The translations under genes and the position numbers were made by a program. A stretch of DNA of 64,000 nucleotides from Alphaproteobacteria bacterium (lineage in GTDB: Bacteria > Pseudomonadota > Alphaproteobacteria > Reyranellales > Reyranellaceae), in assembly GCA_019635875.1 (NCBI GenBank), contig JAHBYP010000008.1, positions 216,004 through 280,003 on the forward strand, written 5' to 3'. The notes below the pieces were generated by a model that saw only the letters and a list, made by a program, of their open reading frames with translations, was not told where the DNA came from and did not search any database. Below are positions 25,635 through 35,801 of this stretch, piece after piece; position 1 is the first letter of the stretch, and each line of letters opens with the position of its first letter.

Positions 25635-26308
25635 GCACGATCGCCGCCGATCCCTATCCCTGGCCCTACAACGGCGACCTGCGCCCCGCGAACACGGCGC
25701 TGATCATCATCGACATGCAGACAGACTTCTGCGGCAAGGGCGGCTATGTCGACACGATGGGCTACGACCTGTCGCTGACCCGCGCGCCGATCGAGCCGAT
25801 CAAGCGCGTGCTCAAGGCGATGCGCGCCAAGGGCTACCACGTCATCCATACGCGCGAGGGCCATCGCCCCGACCTCTCCGATCTGCCGGCCAACAAGCGC
25901 TGGCGCTCGCAGCGCATCGGTGCCGGCATCGGCGATCCCGGCCCGTGCGGGCGCATCCTGGTGCGCGGCGAGCCGGGCTGGGACATCATCTCCGAGCTGG
26001 CGCCGACGCCGGGAGAGCCGATCATCGACAAGCCCGGCAAGGGCAGCTTCTGCGCCACCGACCTCGAGCTGCTGCTGCGCACGCGCGGCATCGAGAACAT
26101 CGTGCTGACGGGAATCACCACCGACGTCTGCGTGCACACGACGATGCGCGAGGCCAACGACCGCGGCTTCGAATGCCTGCTGCTCGAGGATTGCTGCGGC
26201 GCCACCGACCACGGCAACCATCTCGCGGCGATCAAGATGGTGAAGATGCAGGGCGGCGTGTTCGGCTCGGTGTCCAGCAGCGCAGACTTCATCGGGGGAT
26301 TGCCGTGA
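25631..26308 (+). CDS. biuH: Biuret amidohydrolase-like cysteine hydrolase
   Basis: A 225-residue isochorismatase-like cysteine hydrolase. The GTG start overlaps the formamidase stop (GTGA). Triad: Asp28 (IIIDMQTDF), Lys134 ([10 protein letters not shown]) and Cys167 ([10 protein letters not shown]). The spacings 106 and 33 are exactly those of Rhizobium leguminosarum BiuH (Asp36, Lys142, Cys175), and its N-terminal DPYPWPYNG and [21 protein letters not shown] stretches recur here as [10 protein letters not shown] and [16 protein letters not shown]. BiuH cleaves biuret to allophanate and ammonia. No allophanate hydrolase gene is in the window, so the end of the pathway would lie elsewhere. 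Identity is by recall of that enzyme, not by alignment. Confidence 0.85.
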   Translation: MSTIAADPYPWPYNGDLRPANTALIIIDMQTDFCGKGGYVDTMGYDLSLTRAPIEPIKRVLKAMRAKGYHVIHTREGHRPDLSDLPANKRWRSQRIGAGIGDPGPCGRILVRGEPGWDIISELAPTPGEPIIDKPGKGSFCATDLELLLRTRGIENIVLTGITTDVCVHTTMREANDRGFECLLLEDCCGATDHGNHLAAIKMVKMQGGVFGSVSSSADFIGGLP

Positions 26309-26323
26309 TGGCCGTTTTCAATT

Positions 26324-26476
26324 CCTTCTCCCCGCGCAGGCGGGGAGAAGGTGCCCGAAGGGCGGATGAGGGGCTTTGCAGAGTCTCAACAACGACGACA
26401 TTCGTCGTTGCGCAAGGAAGCCCCTCATCCGCCTCGCTGCGCTCGGCACCTTCTCCCCGCCTTCGCGGGGAGAAGG
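26324..26476. repeat. Long palindromic element, family B (copy 1)
   Basis: About 153 bases: outer arms CCTTCTCCCCGCGCAGG and CTTCGCGGGGAGAAGG, inner arms GGCGGATGAGGGG and CCCCTCATCCGCC, plus a small central hairpin. Its right end supplies AGAAGGA just before the ATPase start, probably its ribosome site. A near-identical copy is at 58650. Confidence 0.85.
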
Positions 26477-26489
26477 AAAGAATGCCGTC

Positions 26490-28046
26490 ATGACGCCGTC
26501 GGACGTCATCGGCGAGCCGCCGCGCCCCGCCGACCTGCCGCGCGCGCTGGCGCTGGAGGCCGTGCACATGAGCAAGGCCTTCGGCGCCAACAAGGCGCTC
26601 GACGACGTGTCGCTGAAGGTCGAGGCCGGCGAGTTGCACGCGTTGCTGGGCGAGAACGGCGCCGGCAAGAGCACCCTGGTGAAATGCGTGATGGGCTTCT
26701 ATCACGCCGACAGCGGCCAGCTGATGATCGACGGCCGCGAACAGCTGGTCGACGGGCCGCGCGCGGCGCAGGCGCTGGGCATCGGCATGGTCTACCAGCA
26801 CTTCACGCTGGTGCCGGGCATGACGGTGCTGGAGAACTTCGTGCTGTCGCGCGCCCGGCTGCCGGCGGTGCTCGACTGGAAGGCCGAACGCGCGAAGCTC
26901 GAGGCCTTCCTCGCGAAGATGCCGTTCAAGGTGCCGCTCGACGCGTATGCCGCCGACCTCGCCGCCGGCGACAAGCAGAAGGTCGAGATACTGCGCCAGC
27001 TCTATCTCGACAACCGGTTCCTCATCTTGGACGAGCCGACCTCGGTGCTGACGCCGGGCGAGGCGACGGAAGTGCTCGGCCTGCTGCGCGCCATGACGCG
27101 CGCGAAGTCGATCACCGTGATGATGATCACCCACAAGATGCGCGAGGTGATGGCCTTCGCCGACCGCGTCACCGTGCTGCGCCAGGGCAGGCTGGTCGGC
27201 AGCGCCGATGTCGCCACGGGATCGCCCGAGCAGTTCGCGGCGATGATGATCGGCGACGGCGAAGTCGCACCGCCGGCTTCGCGCGCTCAACGCGACGCCG
27301 GCGCGGTGCGGCTGAAGGTCGACGGCCTCGCGGTCACCAACGAGGCCGGCAAGCGCATGCTGCGCGGCGCCACGCTCGACGTGCGCGCCGGCGAGATCGT
27401 CGGCATCGCCGGCGTCTCCGGCAACGGCCAGCGCGAGCTGGTCGAGATCCTTGCCGGCCAGCGCTTAGCCGACGAAGGCGGCATCGCCATCGATGGCAAG
27501 GCCTATGGTGCCACGCGCGCCGAGGCCTCGGCGCTCGGCGTCGCCTGCCTGCCCGAGGAGCCGCTGCGCAACGCCTGCGTCGGCGCCATGAGCGTGGCCG
27601 AGAACATGGCGTTCCGCGATTTCGACCGCCCGCCGCACGCCAAAGGCGGCTGGTGGCTGCAGCCCGGCTCGATGCGCGACCGTGCGCGCGGCCTGATCTC
27701 GACCTTCAAGGTGCGCACGCCCGGCCCCGACGCGCCGATCGGCACGCTGTCGGGCGGCAACGTGCAGCGCGCCGTGCTCGGCCGCGAGCTCGGCCGGGCC
27801 GCGCGCGTGCTGGTGGTCGCCAATCCCTGCTTCGGGCTGGACTTCGTCGCGGTGGCCGAGACACGCAAGCGCATCGTCGAGGCGCGCGATTCCGGCGCCG
27901 CGGTGCTGCTGGTCAGCGAGGACCTGGACGAGATCTTCGAGCTCAGCGACCGCGTGCTGGTGATGTTCGAGGGCCGCATCGCCTACGACGCGCCAATCGC
28001 CGAGGCGCGCCCCGACATCGTCGGCCACCACATGGCTGGTCATTGA
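26490..28046 (+). CDS. ABC transporter ATP-binding protein, double-domain (YufO-like)
   Basis: A 518-residue protein with two nucleotide-binding domains, the normal form for BMP/ribose-type importers. Domain 1: GENGAGKST Walker A and a degenerate signature (LAAGDKQKVEILRQL), then ILDEPTSVLTPGEATEVLG (Walker B). Domain 2: modified Walker A GVSGNGQRELV, signature LSGGNVQRAVLGREL. The degenerate second Walker A is usual for the class. I placed the start at ATG 26490; the frame opens earlier but only within element B1. It powers the two permeases, though separated from them by the two amidase genes. Confidence 0.93.
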   Translation: MTPSDVIGEPPRPADLPRALALEAVHMSKAFGANKALDDVSLKVEAGELHALLGENGAGKSTLVKCVMGFYHADSGQLMIDGREQLVDGPRAAQALGIGMVYQHFTLVPGMTVLENFVLSRARLPAVLDWKAERAKLEAFLAKMPFKVPLDAYAADLAAGDKQKVEILRQLYLDNRFLILDEPTSVLTPGEATEVLGLLRAMTRAKSITVMMITHKMREVMAFADRVTVLRQGRLVGSADVATGSPEQFAAMMIGDGEVAPPASRAQRDAGAVRLKVDGLAVTNEAGKRMLRGATLDVRAGEIVGIAGVSGNGQRELVEILAGQRLADEGGIAIDGKAYGATRAEASALGVACLPEEPLRNACVGAMSVAENMAFRDFDRPPHAKGGWWLQPGSMRDRARGLISTFKVRTPGPDAPIGTLSGGNVQRAVLGRELGRAARVLVVANPCFGLDFVAVAETRKRIVEARDSGAAVLLVSEDLDEIFELSDRVLVMFEGRIAYDAPIAEARPDIVGHHMAGH

Positions 28047-28070
28047 GATGATTGGCCGACCCACCCCGAC

Positions 28071-28137
28071 TGTCATCCCGAGCGCAGCGAGGGATCTACG
28101 CGGTCTTCCTGGATCCCTCGCTGTGCTCGGGATGACA
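28071..28137. repeat. Palindromic element, family A
   Basis: 67 bases: TGTCATCCCGAGCGCAGC left arm and GCTGTGCTCGGGATGACA right arm (one pair changed to G-T), with GGGATC inner arms. It lies between the ATPase and the second cysteine hydrolase. Confidence 0.85.
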
Positions 28138-28151
28138 AAGGTACCGCAGCC

Positions 28152-28811
28152 ATGCCCGTGATCGACGCCCAGCCCTATGCCTTCGAGTTCCCCGCCGGCA
28201 AGCTCGGCCTGATCGTCATCGACATGCAGCGCGACTTCGTCGAGCCCGGCGGCTTCGGTGCGACGCTTGGCAACGACGTGCGTCCCGTCGCGGCGATCGT
28301 GCCTGCGGTGCGTCGGCTGCTCGACAGCGCGCGCAGGGCGAAGCTGCCGATCATCCATACGCGCGAATGCCATCGGCCCGACCTGTCGGATTGCCCGCCG
28401 GCCAAGCTGACGCGCGGCAAGCCCGCGCTGCGCATCGGCGATCCCGGCCCGATGGGCCGCATCCTCATCGCCGGCGAGCCGGGCGCCGACATCGTGCCAG
28501 AGCTCGCCGCGCTGCCCGGCGAGATCGTGCTCGACAAGCCGGGCAAGGGTGCCTTCCACGCCACGCCGCTCGACGCCACGCTCGCCGGCCTGGGCATCAC
28601 CCATCTGCTGTTCGCCGGCGTCACGACAGAAGTCTGCGTGCAGACGACGATGCGCGAGGCCAACGACCGCGGCTATGAGTGCCTGCTGGTCGAGGACTGC
28701 ACCGAGAGCTACTTCCCCGAGTTCAAGCGCGCCACGCTCGACATGATCCGTGCCCAGGGCGCCATCGTCGGCTGGACGGCGCCGCTCGCGAAGGTGCTGC
28801 CCGCGCTGTAA
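28152..28811 (+). CDS. Isochorismatase-like cysteine hydrolase (biuret/triuret hydrolase relative)
   Basis: A 219-residue relative of the biuret-hydrolase-like protein at 25631, sharing [23 protein letters not shown] and [19 protein letters not shown] with it. Triad candidates are Asp24 (IVIDMQRDF), Lys129 ([10 protein letters not shown]) and Cys162 ([10 protein letters not shown]); Lys-Cys spacing is again 33. It lacks the [10 protein letters not shown]-terminus. Known close relatives include ureidoacrylate, N-carbamoylsarcosine, biuret and triuret hydrolases, so triuret or another ureido compound is a fair guess. Its location, after the importer ATPase and before an MFS carrier, supports a nitrogen-release role. 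Substrate not provable here. Confidence 0.85.
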   Translation: MPVIDAQPYAFEFPAGKLGLIVIDMQRDFVEPGGFGATLGNDVRPVAAIVPAVRRLLDSARRAKLPIIHTRECHRPDLSDCPPAKLTRGKPALRIGDPGPMGRILIAGEPGADIVPELAALPGEIVLDKPGKGAFHATPLDATLAGLGITHLLFAGVTTEVCVQTTMREANDRGYECLLVEDCTESYFPEFKRATLDMIRAQGAIVGWTAPLAKVLPAL

Positions 28812-28886
28812 AGCGCTTCCGCATCGCGGGCAGCCATGCCGCGCACGCATGGTCACGCGACTCCGCGCGGCCGTACACTGCGCGCC

Positions 28887-30131
28887 ATGTCGCGTCCGTT
28901 CCATACCGAGCTTGTCGCGCGCCGGCAGGCCTATGCCCTGCTTGGCAGCGCCGCGCTGATGATGACCCTGGCCATGGGCATGCGTCAGAACCTCGGCCTG
29001 TTCCAGAAGCCGGCGGCCGAGGGGCTCGGCATCGCCGTCGCCGATTTCGCCTTCGCCGTCGCGGTGCAGCAGGTCGCCTGGGGCGTGACGCAGCCCTTCG
29101 CCGGCATGCTCGCGGACCGCTTCGGCACGCGCTGGGTCGCCATCGGCGGCAGCACGATGTACATCCTCGGACTCTACCTCGCCGCGACCGCCACGAGCGC
29201 GCTGCACATCACCATCGGCGTCGGCCTGCTGATCGGCACGGCGCTCTCCTGCACCAGCTCGAGCATCACCTCCAACATCGCCGCGCGCGTGGTCAGGCCG
29301 CAACGCCGTACCCTTGCCTTCGGCATCGTCGGCGCCGCCGGCTCGGTCGGGAGTCTGCTCACTGCGCCGCTGGCGCAGTACATGCTGAGCACCGAGGGCT
29401 GGCGTGCCGGGCTGTGGGCCTTCGCCATCCTCGGCCTGGCAATGCTGCCCGCCGCCTTCATCGGCGGCGGCGCAGACCGCCTGCCCAACGGCACCGCCGC
29501 CGACCGCGAGATGACGATCCGCGCTGCGCTGGGCGAAGCACGCAGCCATGGCGGCTTCGTCATCATGGCCTGCGCCTACTTCGTCTGCGGCCTGCAGCTG
29601 GTGTTCCTTACCACCCACCTGCCGACCTATCTGGCGAGCTGCGGCATGGACGGCGCCTATTACGGCGCGCTGGCGCTGATGCTGATCGGCGGCTTCAACA
29701 TCCTGAGCTCGTGGGGCGCCGGCTGGCTCGGCGACCGCTTCCCCAAGCGCTACCTGCTGGGCGGCCTGTATCTGTCGCGCTCGGCCGTGCTGGCGCTCTA
29801 TTTCATGATCCCGCCGACGCCGGCGACGACGCTGATCTTCGCCGCCGCCATGGGCATCCTGTGGCTGGGCGTGATCCCGCTGGTCAACGGCCTGGTCGTG
29901 CAGATCTTCGGCCTGCGCTACCTCTCGACCATCACCGGCTTCGCCTTCCTCAGCCACCAGGCCGGCTCCTTCCTCGGCGCCTGGGGCGGCGGCTACCTCT
30001 ACGACCTGATGGGCAACTACGAGACGGCCTGGAAGATCGGCGTGCTGATCGGCCTGATCGCCGGCACCGCCCAGCTGCTGATGAACGACAGGCCCACGGC
30101 GAGGGTCGCGGCGCAGGGCGGGGCAGCTTGA
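28887..30131 (+). CDS. MFS transporter (paralogue of the one at 19294)
   Basis: A 414-residue, roughly 12-span carrier. ATG 28887 (MSRPFHTELV) is preferred over an upstream ATG at 28836 because conserved sequence begins there. Characteristic parts: LAMGMRQNLGLFQKPA, GMLADRFGTRWVAIGG, FVCGLQLVFLTTHLPTYLAS and FGLRYLSTITGFAF, all mirrored in the protein at 19294. It lies 75 bases after the second cysteine hydrolase, same direction, and ends 31 bases before the toxin-antitoxin pair. It might export or import a product of the hydrolases. Confidence 0.88.
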   Translation: MSRPFHTELVARRQAYALLGSAALMMTLAMGMRQNLGLFQKPAAEGLGIAVADFAFAVAVQQVAWGVTQPFAGMLADRFGTRWVAIGGSTMYILGLYLAATATSALHITIGVGLLIGTALSCTSSSITSNIAARVVRPQRRTLAFGIVGAAGSVGSLLTAPLAQYMLSTEGWRAGLWAFAILGLAMLPAAFIGGGADRLPNGTAADREMTIRAALGEARSHGGFVIMACAYFVCGLQLVFLTTHLPTYLASCGMDGAYYGALALMLIGGFNILSSWGAGWLGDRFPKRYLLGGLYLSRSAVLALYFMIPPTPATTLIFAAAMGILWLGVIPLVNGLVVQIFGLRYLSTITGFAFLSHQAGSFLGAWGGGYLYDLMGNYETAWKIGVLIGLIAGTAQLLMNDRPTARVAAQGGAA

Positions 30132-30142
30132 AAATTCGTAAC

Positions 30143-30160
30143 TTATAACTTAAGTTATAA
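30143..30160. promoter_or_regulatory. Perfect 18-bp palindromic operator of the toxin-antitoxin pair
   Basis: TTATAACTTAAGTTATAA reads identically on both strands and is striking in this GC-rich genome. It ends 2 bases before the antitoxin ATG, leaving no room for a normal ribosome site. AbrB/MazE-type antitoxins bind such AT-rich palindromes to repress their own operon. Confidence 0.75.
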
Positions 30161-30162
30161 CC

Positions 30163-30384
30163 ATGAAAGTCAAGGTCACAACCGTCGGCAACTCGGTGGG
30201 AGTCGTCCTACCGAAGGAAGTTCTGGCGCGGCTGAAGATCGAGAAGGGTGACACGCTGACCCTTGTCGAGACGCCGAACGGTATCGAACTGACGCCCTAT
30301 GATGCGGAATTCGACGCGGTGATGGAGGCCGCGCGCAAAGGCATGCGCAAGTATCGAAACGCGCTGCGCGAACTTGCAAAGTGA
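30163..30384 (+). CDS. AbrB/MazE-family antitoxin
   Basis: A 73-residue protein with the swapped-hairpin AbrB/SpoVT fold in its first 45 residues: KVTTVGNSVGVVLPKEVLAR followed by LKIEKGDTLTLVE. The C-terminal tail (EFDAVMEAARKGMRKYRNAL) is the usual toxin-binding arm. It lies under a perfect palindrome and overlaps the toxin gene by 4 bases. No ribosome site is evident; the ATG may be read from a leaderless or near-leaderless message. Confidence 0.88.
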   Translation: MKVKVTTVGNSVGVVLPKEVLARLKIEKGDTLTLVETPNGIELTPYDAEFDAVMEAARKGMRKYRNALRELAK

Positions 30385-30779
30385 CTCGGCCATCGCGCAT
30401 CTGGCAATGGCTGCCTCTGCGCGCCGTCTTGGCGATGCACGTCGAGCAAATCGCCGAACATGGAGGCAGCAGCGGCACCCGCGATCAGGGGCTGCTGGAG
30501 TCGGCCCTCGCGCGTCCACAGCACCTCGCGACCTACGGCGGGCCCGACGCCGCGGATTTGGCGGCGGCTTACGCGTTCGGCATTGCGCGAAATCATCCTT
30601 TCGTCGACGGCAATAAACGTACTGCGTTCACAGCGGCCTACGCTTTCCTCGCCCACAACGGCTTCGATCTCAACGCAACAGAAGTCGATGCCGCACTGGT
30701 CTTCACGGAGTTGGCGGCTGGGCGCCTGGACGAGCCCACGCTCGCGGCGTGGTACCGCAGGCACTTGGCGGAAGGCTGA
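30381..30779 (+). CDS. Doc-type (death-on-curing, Fic fold) toxin
   Basis: A 132-residue Fic-fold protein. The key motif HPFVDGNKR at residues 72-80 matches HxFx(D/E)GNxR of Doc toxins, which phosphorylate elongation factor EF-Tu; the 132-residue size fits Doc and not the longer Fic AMP-transferases. GTG start overlaps the antitoxin stop, typical for a toxin-antitoxin operon. Pairing of Doc with a MazE-type antitoxin rather than Phd is known but less common. No mobile-element remnants are seen around it. Confidence 0.88.
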   Translation: MTRPSRIWQWLPLRAVLAMHVEQIAEHGGSSGTRDQGLLESALARPQHLATYGGPDAADLAAAYAFGIARNHPFVDGNKRTAFTAAYAFLAHNGFDLNATEVDAALVFTELAAGRLDEPTLAAWYRRHLAEG

Positions 30780-30812
30780 CCGTCCACCATCTGTGGGCAA
30801 CCCCGACAACAA

Positions 30813-30827
30813 GAACATTGCGCGAAC
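30813..30827. promoter_or_regulatory. LexA (SOS) box upstream of uvrA
   Basis: GAACATTGCGCGAAC is a perfect GAAC-N7-GAAC, differing from the ssb box by one base. It ends 60 bases before the uvrA ATG. uvrA is a classical SOS gene. Confidence 0.88.
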
Positions 30828-30886
30828 GGCGGTGGCACGGATAATGCGCCTCCCGGTCCGTTTGCCCCTCGCGCGTTCAGTGCCCA

Positions 30887-33784
<2,898 letters not shown>

Positions 33785-33792
33785 AGAGACAC

Positions 33793-33857
33793 TGTCATCC
33801 CGAGCGCAGCGAGGGATCTAGGCCGGCACTAGATCCCTCGCTTTGCTCGGGATGACA
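33793..33857. repeat. Palindromic element, family A
   Basis: 65 bases with arms TGTCATCCCGAGCGCAGC and GCTTTGCTCGGGATGACA; one arm pair is mismatched. It lies between uvrA and the GNAT gene, whose ribosome site CAGGAGG begins 2 bases after it. Confidence 0.87.
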
Positions 33858-33869
33858 CAGGAGGTTCCC

Positions 33870-34706
33870 ATGAGCCTGTTATTCGAGATCGCGCCGATCA
33901 CCACGATGCATACCAGAGCCGCGCACGGCCTGACAGCCGCCGTCGGCTGGGCGCATCGCTACGAGGACTGGCTGTTCGCGCTGTCGGTCGGAAACGGCCT
34001 GGGCGCCTTCGACGGCGCCGGCGCGCTGCGCGGCGCGCTGATGTGGTTCCCCTACGGCGATGACTTCGCCACGATCGGCATGGTCGCCGTCGATCCCACC
34101 GTGCATCGCGCCGGCATGGGGCGGGCGCTGATGACACGCACGCTGGCCGATGCCGCCGGCCGCTCGCTGCTGCTGATCTCGACCGAGGCCGGCCGCCGGC
34201 TCTACGAGTCGCTGGGCTTCGTCGCCATCGGCGAGAACGCCGCCCACATGGGCACGGCCGTCGATGCCGGCGTGACCGGAACGATCGAGCCGGCCGGCCG
34301 CGCCGACCTGCCGGCGCTGGTCGCGCTCGACGCCAGCGCGATGGGCTTTCCGCGCGAGGCGCTGCTGGGCGCCCTGGTCGAGGCCGGCGAGGTCGTCGCG
34401 CTGCGCCGCGAGGGCGGCATCGTCGGCTTCTCGGTCTGCCGGCTCTTCGGCAGAGGCCATGTCGTCGGCCCGGTGGTCGCACGCGACAACGAGGAGGCGC
34501 GCCGCCTGATCGCGTTCTGGCTCCGGCGGCACGCCGGCCGGCCGCTGCGCGTCGACGTGCCGAGGGAGCACGCCGCCATCGCCGCCTGGCTCAACGAGCT
34601 CGGCCTCGAGCGCGGCGGCGAATTGCCGATCATGGTGCGCGGCACGCCGCCGGCGCCGTCGGGACCCGCCCGCCGCTTCGCGCTGGTCAGCCAGGCGATG
34701 GGCTGA
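33870..34706 (+). CDS. GNAT-family N-acetyltransferase, two-domain
   Basis: A 278-residue protein. ATG 33870 follows CAGGAGGTTCCC, an excellent ribosome site; an upstream in-frame ATG lies inside the repeat. The N-terminal GNAT domain has IGMVAVDPTVHRAGMGRALM (acetyl-CoA pyrophosphate loop, RxGxG type) and SLGFVAIG. The C-terminal half, from about residue 135, looks like a second, diverged GNAT-like domain (ALDASAMGFPREALLGALV). Acceptor unknown. Its end overlaps the convergent gene at 34687 by 20 bases. Confidence 0.85.
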   Translation: MSLLFEIAPITTMHTRAAHGLTAAVGWAHRYEDWLFALSVGNGLGAFDGAGALRGALMWFPYGDDFATIGMVAVDPTVHRAGMGRALMTRTLADAAGRSLLLISTEAGRRLYESLGFVAIGENAAHMGTAVDAGVTGTIEPAGRADLPALVALDASAMGFPREALLGALVEAGEVVALRREGGIVGFSVCRLFGRGHVVGPVVARDNEEARRLIAFWLRRHAGRPLRVDVPREHAAIAAWLNELGLERGGELPIMVRGTPPAPSGPARRFALVSQAMG

Positions 34707-35721
34707 AGCGGCCGGCCGAGACCGGCATCGCGCCGCCACGCGAATCCGGCTCCCAGCCCATCACGCGCAGCGTGCCGTCGGCCGGCGCCATGTCGACGCT
34801 CAGCCGCGTGAAGCTGTTGAGCACCGGGGGTGCCACCCACTCGAACGCCGGTGCCTCCCGACCGGACCAGGCCGAAAGCGCCGCGATCCGCCTCGCATTG
34901 TTCTCGGCCGGCCTGCCGACACCGCAGACACGTGGCTCCCAGCCTTCGCGCGGATCCTGCCAGGCATTGGCGATCGCGCCGTCGGCGACGCGGGTCCGTG
35001 CCGCCGTCTCTTCCCGTTCGATCACCACGCATTCGCCGGGCCTCACTCCGACCAGCGTGAACAGCACCGCGCGCGCGAGCGGCGCCCGCTCCAGCATCGC
35101 GCGCGCCTCGGCGAATCTCGCGCAGGTCTCGAAGACGTGGCGCAGCAGATGCTCCGGCGGCCACCTGCTGGCCGAGCGCAACGGCCGCAGCGCATTGCGC
35201 GCATAGTCCGTCCAGCGCATCGCGTCGCTCGACGTGCGGCGCGGCATCGGTGCCTGGTTGATCGCGGCGGCGAAGCGCCCGGGCGCAACGGCCGTCAGCA
35301 CGCCGACGAAGCCCGGCCACGTGACGTTGAGGAAGTCGCCGGCCGGTCCGCGCTGGCGCACGACCTCGGCCAGTCGGCCGAGGCCCGGGAACGGCCAGTC
35401 GAGCGTGCGGCGCAGGCGCGGCCCGCATGCTCCCTCATCGGCCAGTGCCGTGCAGCCGAAGAGATAGGCGCCGTGCAAGGTCCACGCACCCGGCCTGCCC
35501 AGGCCGGCCTGGATGGCGGCGATGTCGGTGGCGTAGGGCGAGGCCGAGCGCTTCATCCAGCGGCGCACGATCGGATCGCCGATGCGCGCCAGCGCACCGC
35601 CGGCCGGGACCCAGCCGAGGCACGCGTCGCGCACCGCCCGCGTCTGTCCGGCACGCGCGCGCGCATGCGCCGCCGGCCCACCGTCGCGGGCATCGAAGAA
35701 CGGGACGGCCGGCAGATCCAT
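34687..35721 (-). CDS. Ntn-type hydrolase, acyltransferase C45-like
   Basis: A 344-residue protein that resembles the C45 acyl-CoA:6-aminopenicillanate acyltransferase and choloylglycine-hydrolase-type Ntn enzymes. Gly89-Cys90 (LFGCTALADEG) would be the autocleavage site giving an N-terminal Cys nucleophile, and RRTLDWPF fits the (R/L)NLDW block seen 15-20 residues later in that family. Members cleave or make amide bonds to small acyl groups. Similarity is judged from motifs only. It is convergent with the GNAT gene; 80 bases separate its start from the stop of the DUF547 gene. Confidence 0.6.
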   Translation of the reverse strand: MDLPAVPFFDARDGGPAAHARARAGQTRAVRDACLGWVPAGGALARIGDPIVRRWMKRSASPYATDIAAIQAGLGRPGAWTLHGAYLFGCTALADEGACGPRLRRTLDWPFPGLGRLAEVVRQRGPAGDFLNVTWPGFVGVLTAVAPGRFAAAINQAPMPRRTSSDAMRWTDYARNALRPLRSASRWPPEHLLRHVFETCARFAEARAMLERAPLARAVLFTLVGVRPGECVVIEREETAARTRVADGAIANAWQDPREGWEPRVCGVGRPAENNARRIAALSAWSGREAPAFEWVAPPVLNSFTRLSVDMAPADGTLRVMGWEPDSRGGAMPVSAGRFSPSPG

Positions 35722-35801
35722 GGGTTGAGCATACGCTCATTTCGGAGCACCGGCAATCGACCGCCTTTCGCCGAACTGCCGGTCAGGCGCGGCGATTTGC
35801 G

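Noticed and set aside
26376..26489. N-terminal extension of the ABC ATPase
   Set aside because: The extra 38 codons fall inside a repeat element and match no ATPase; ATG 26490 starts the homologous part.
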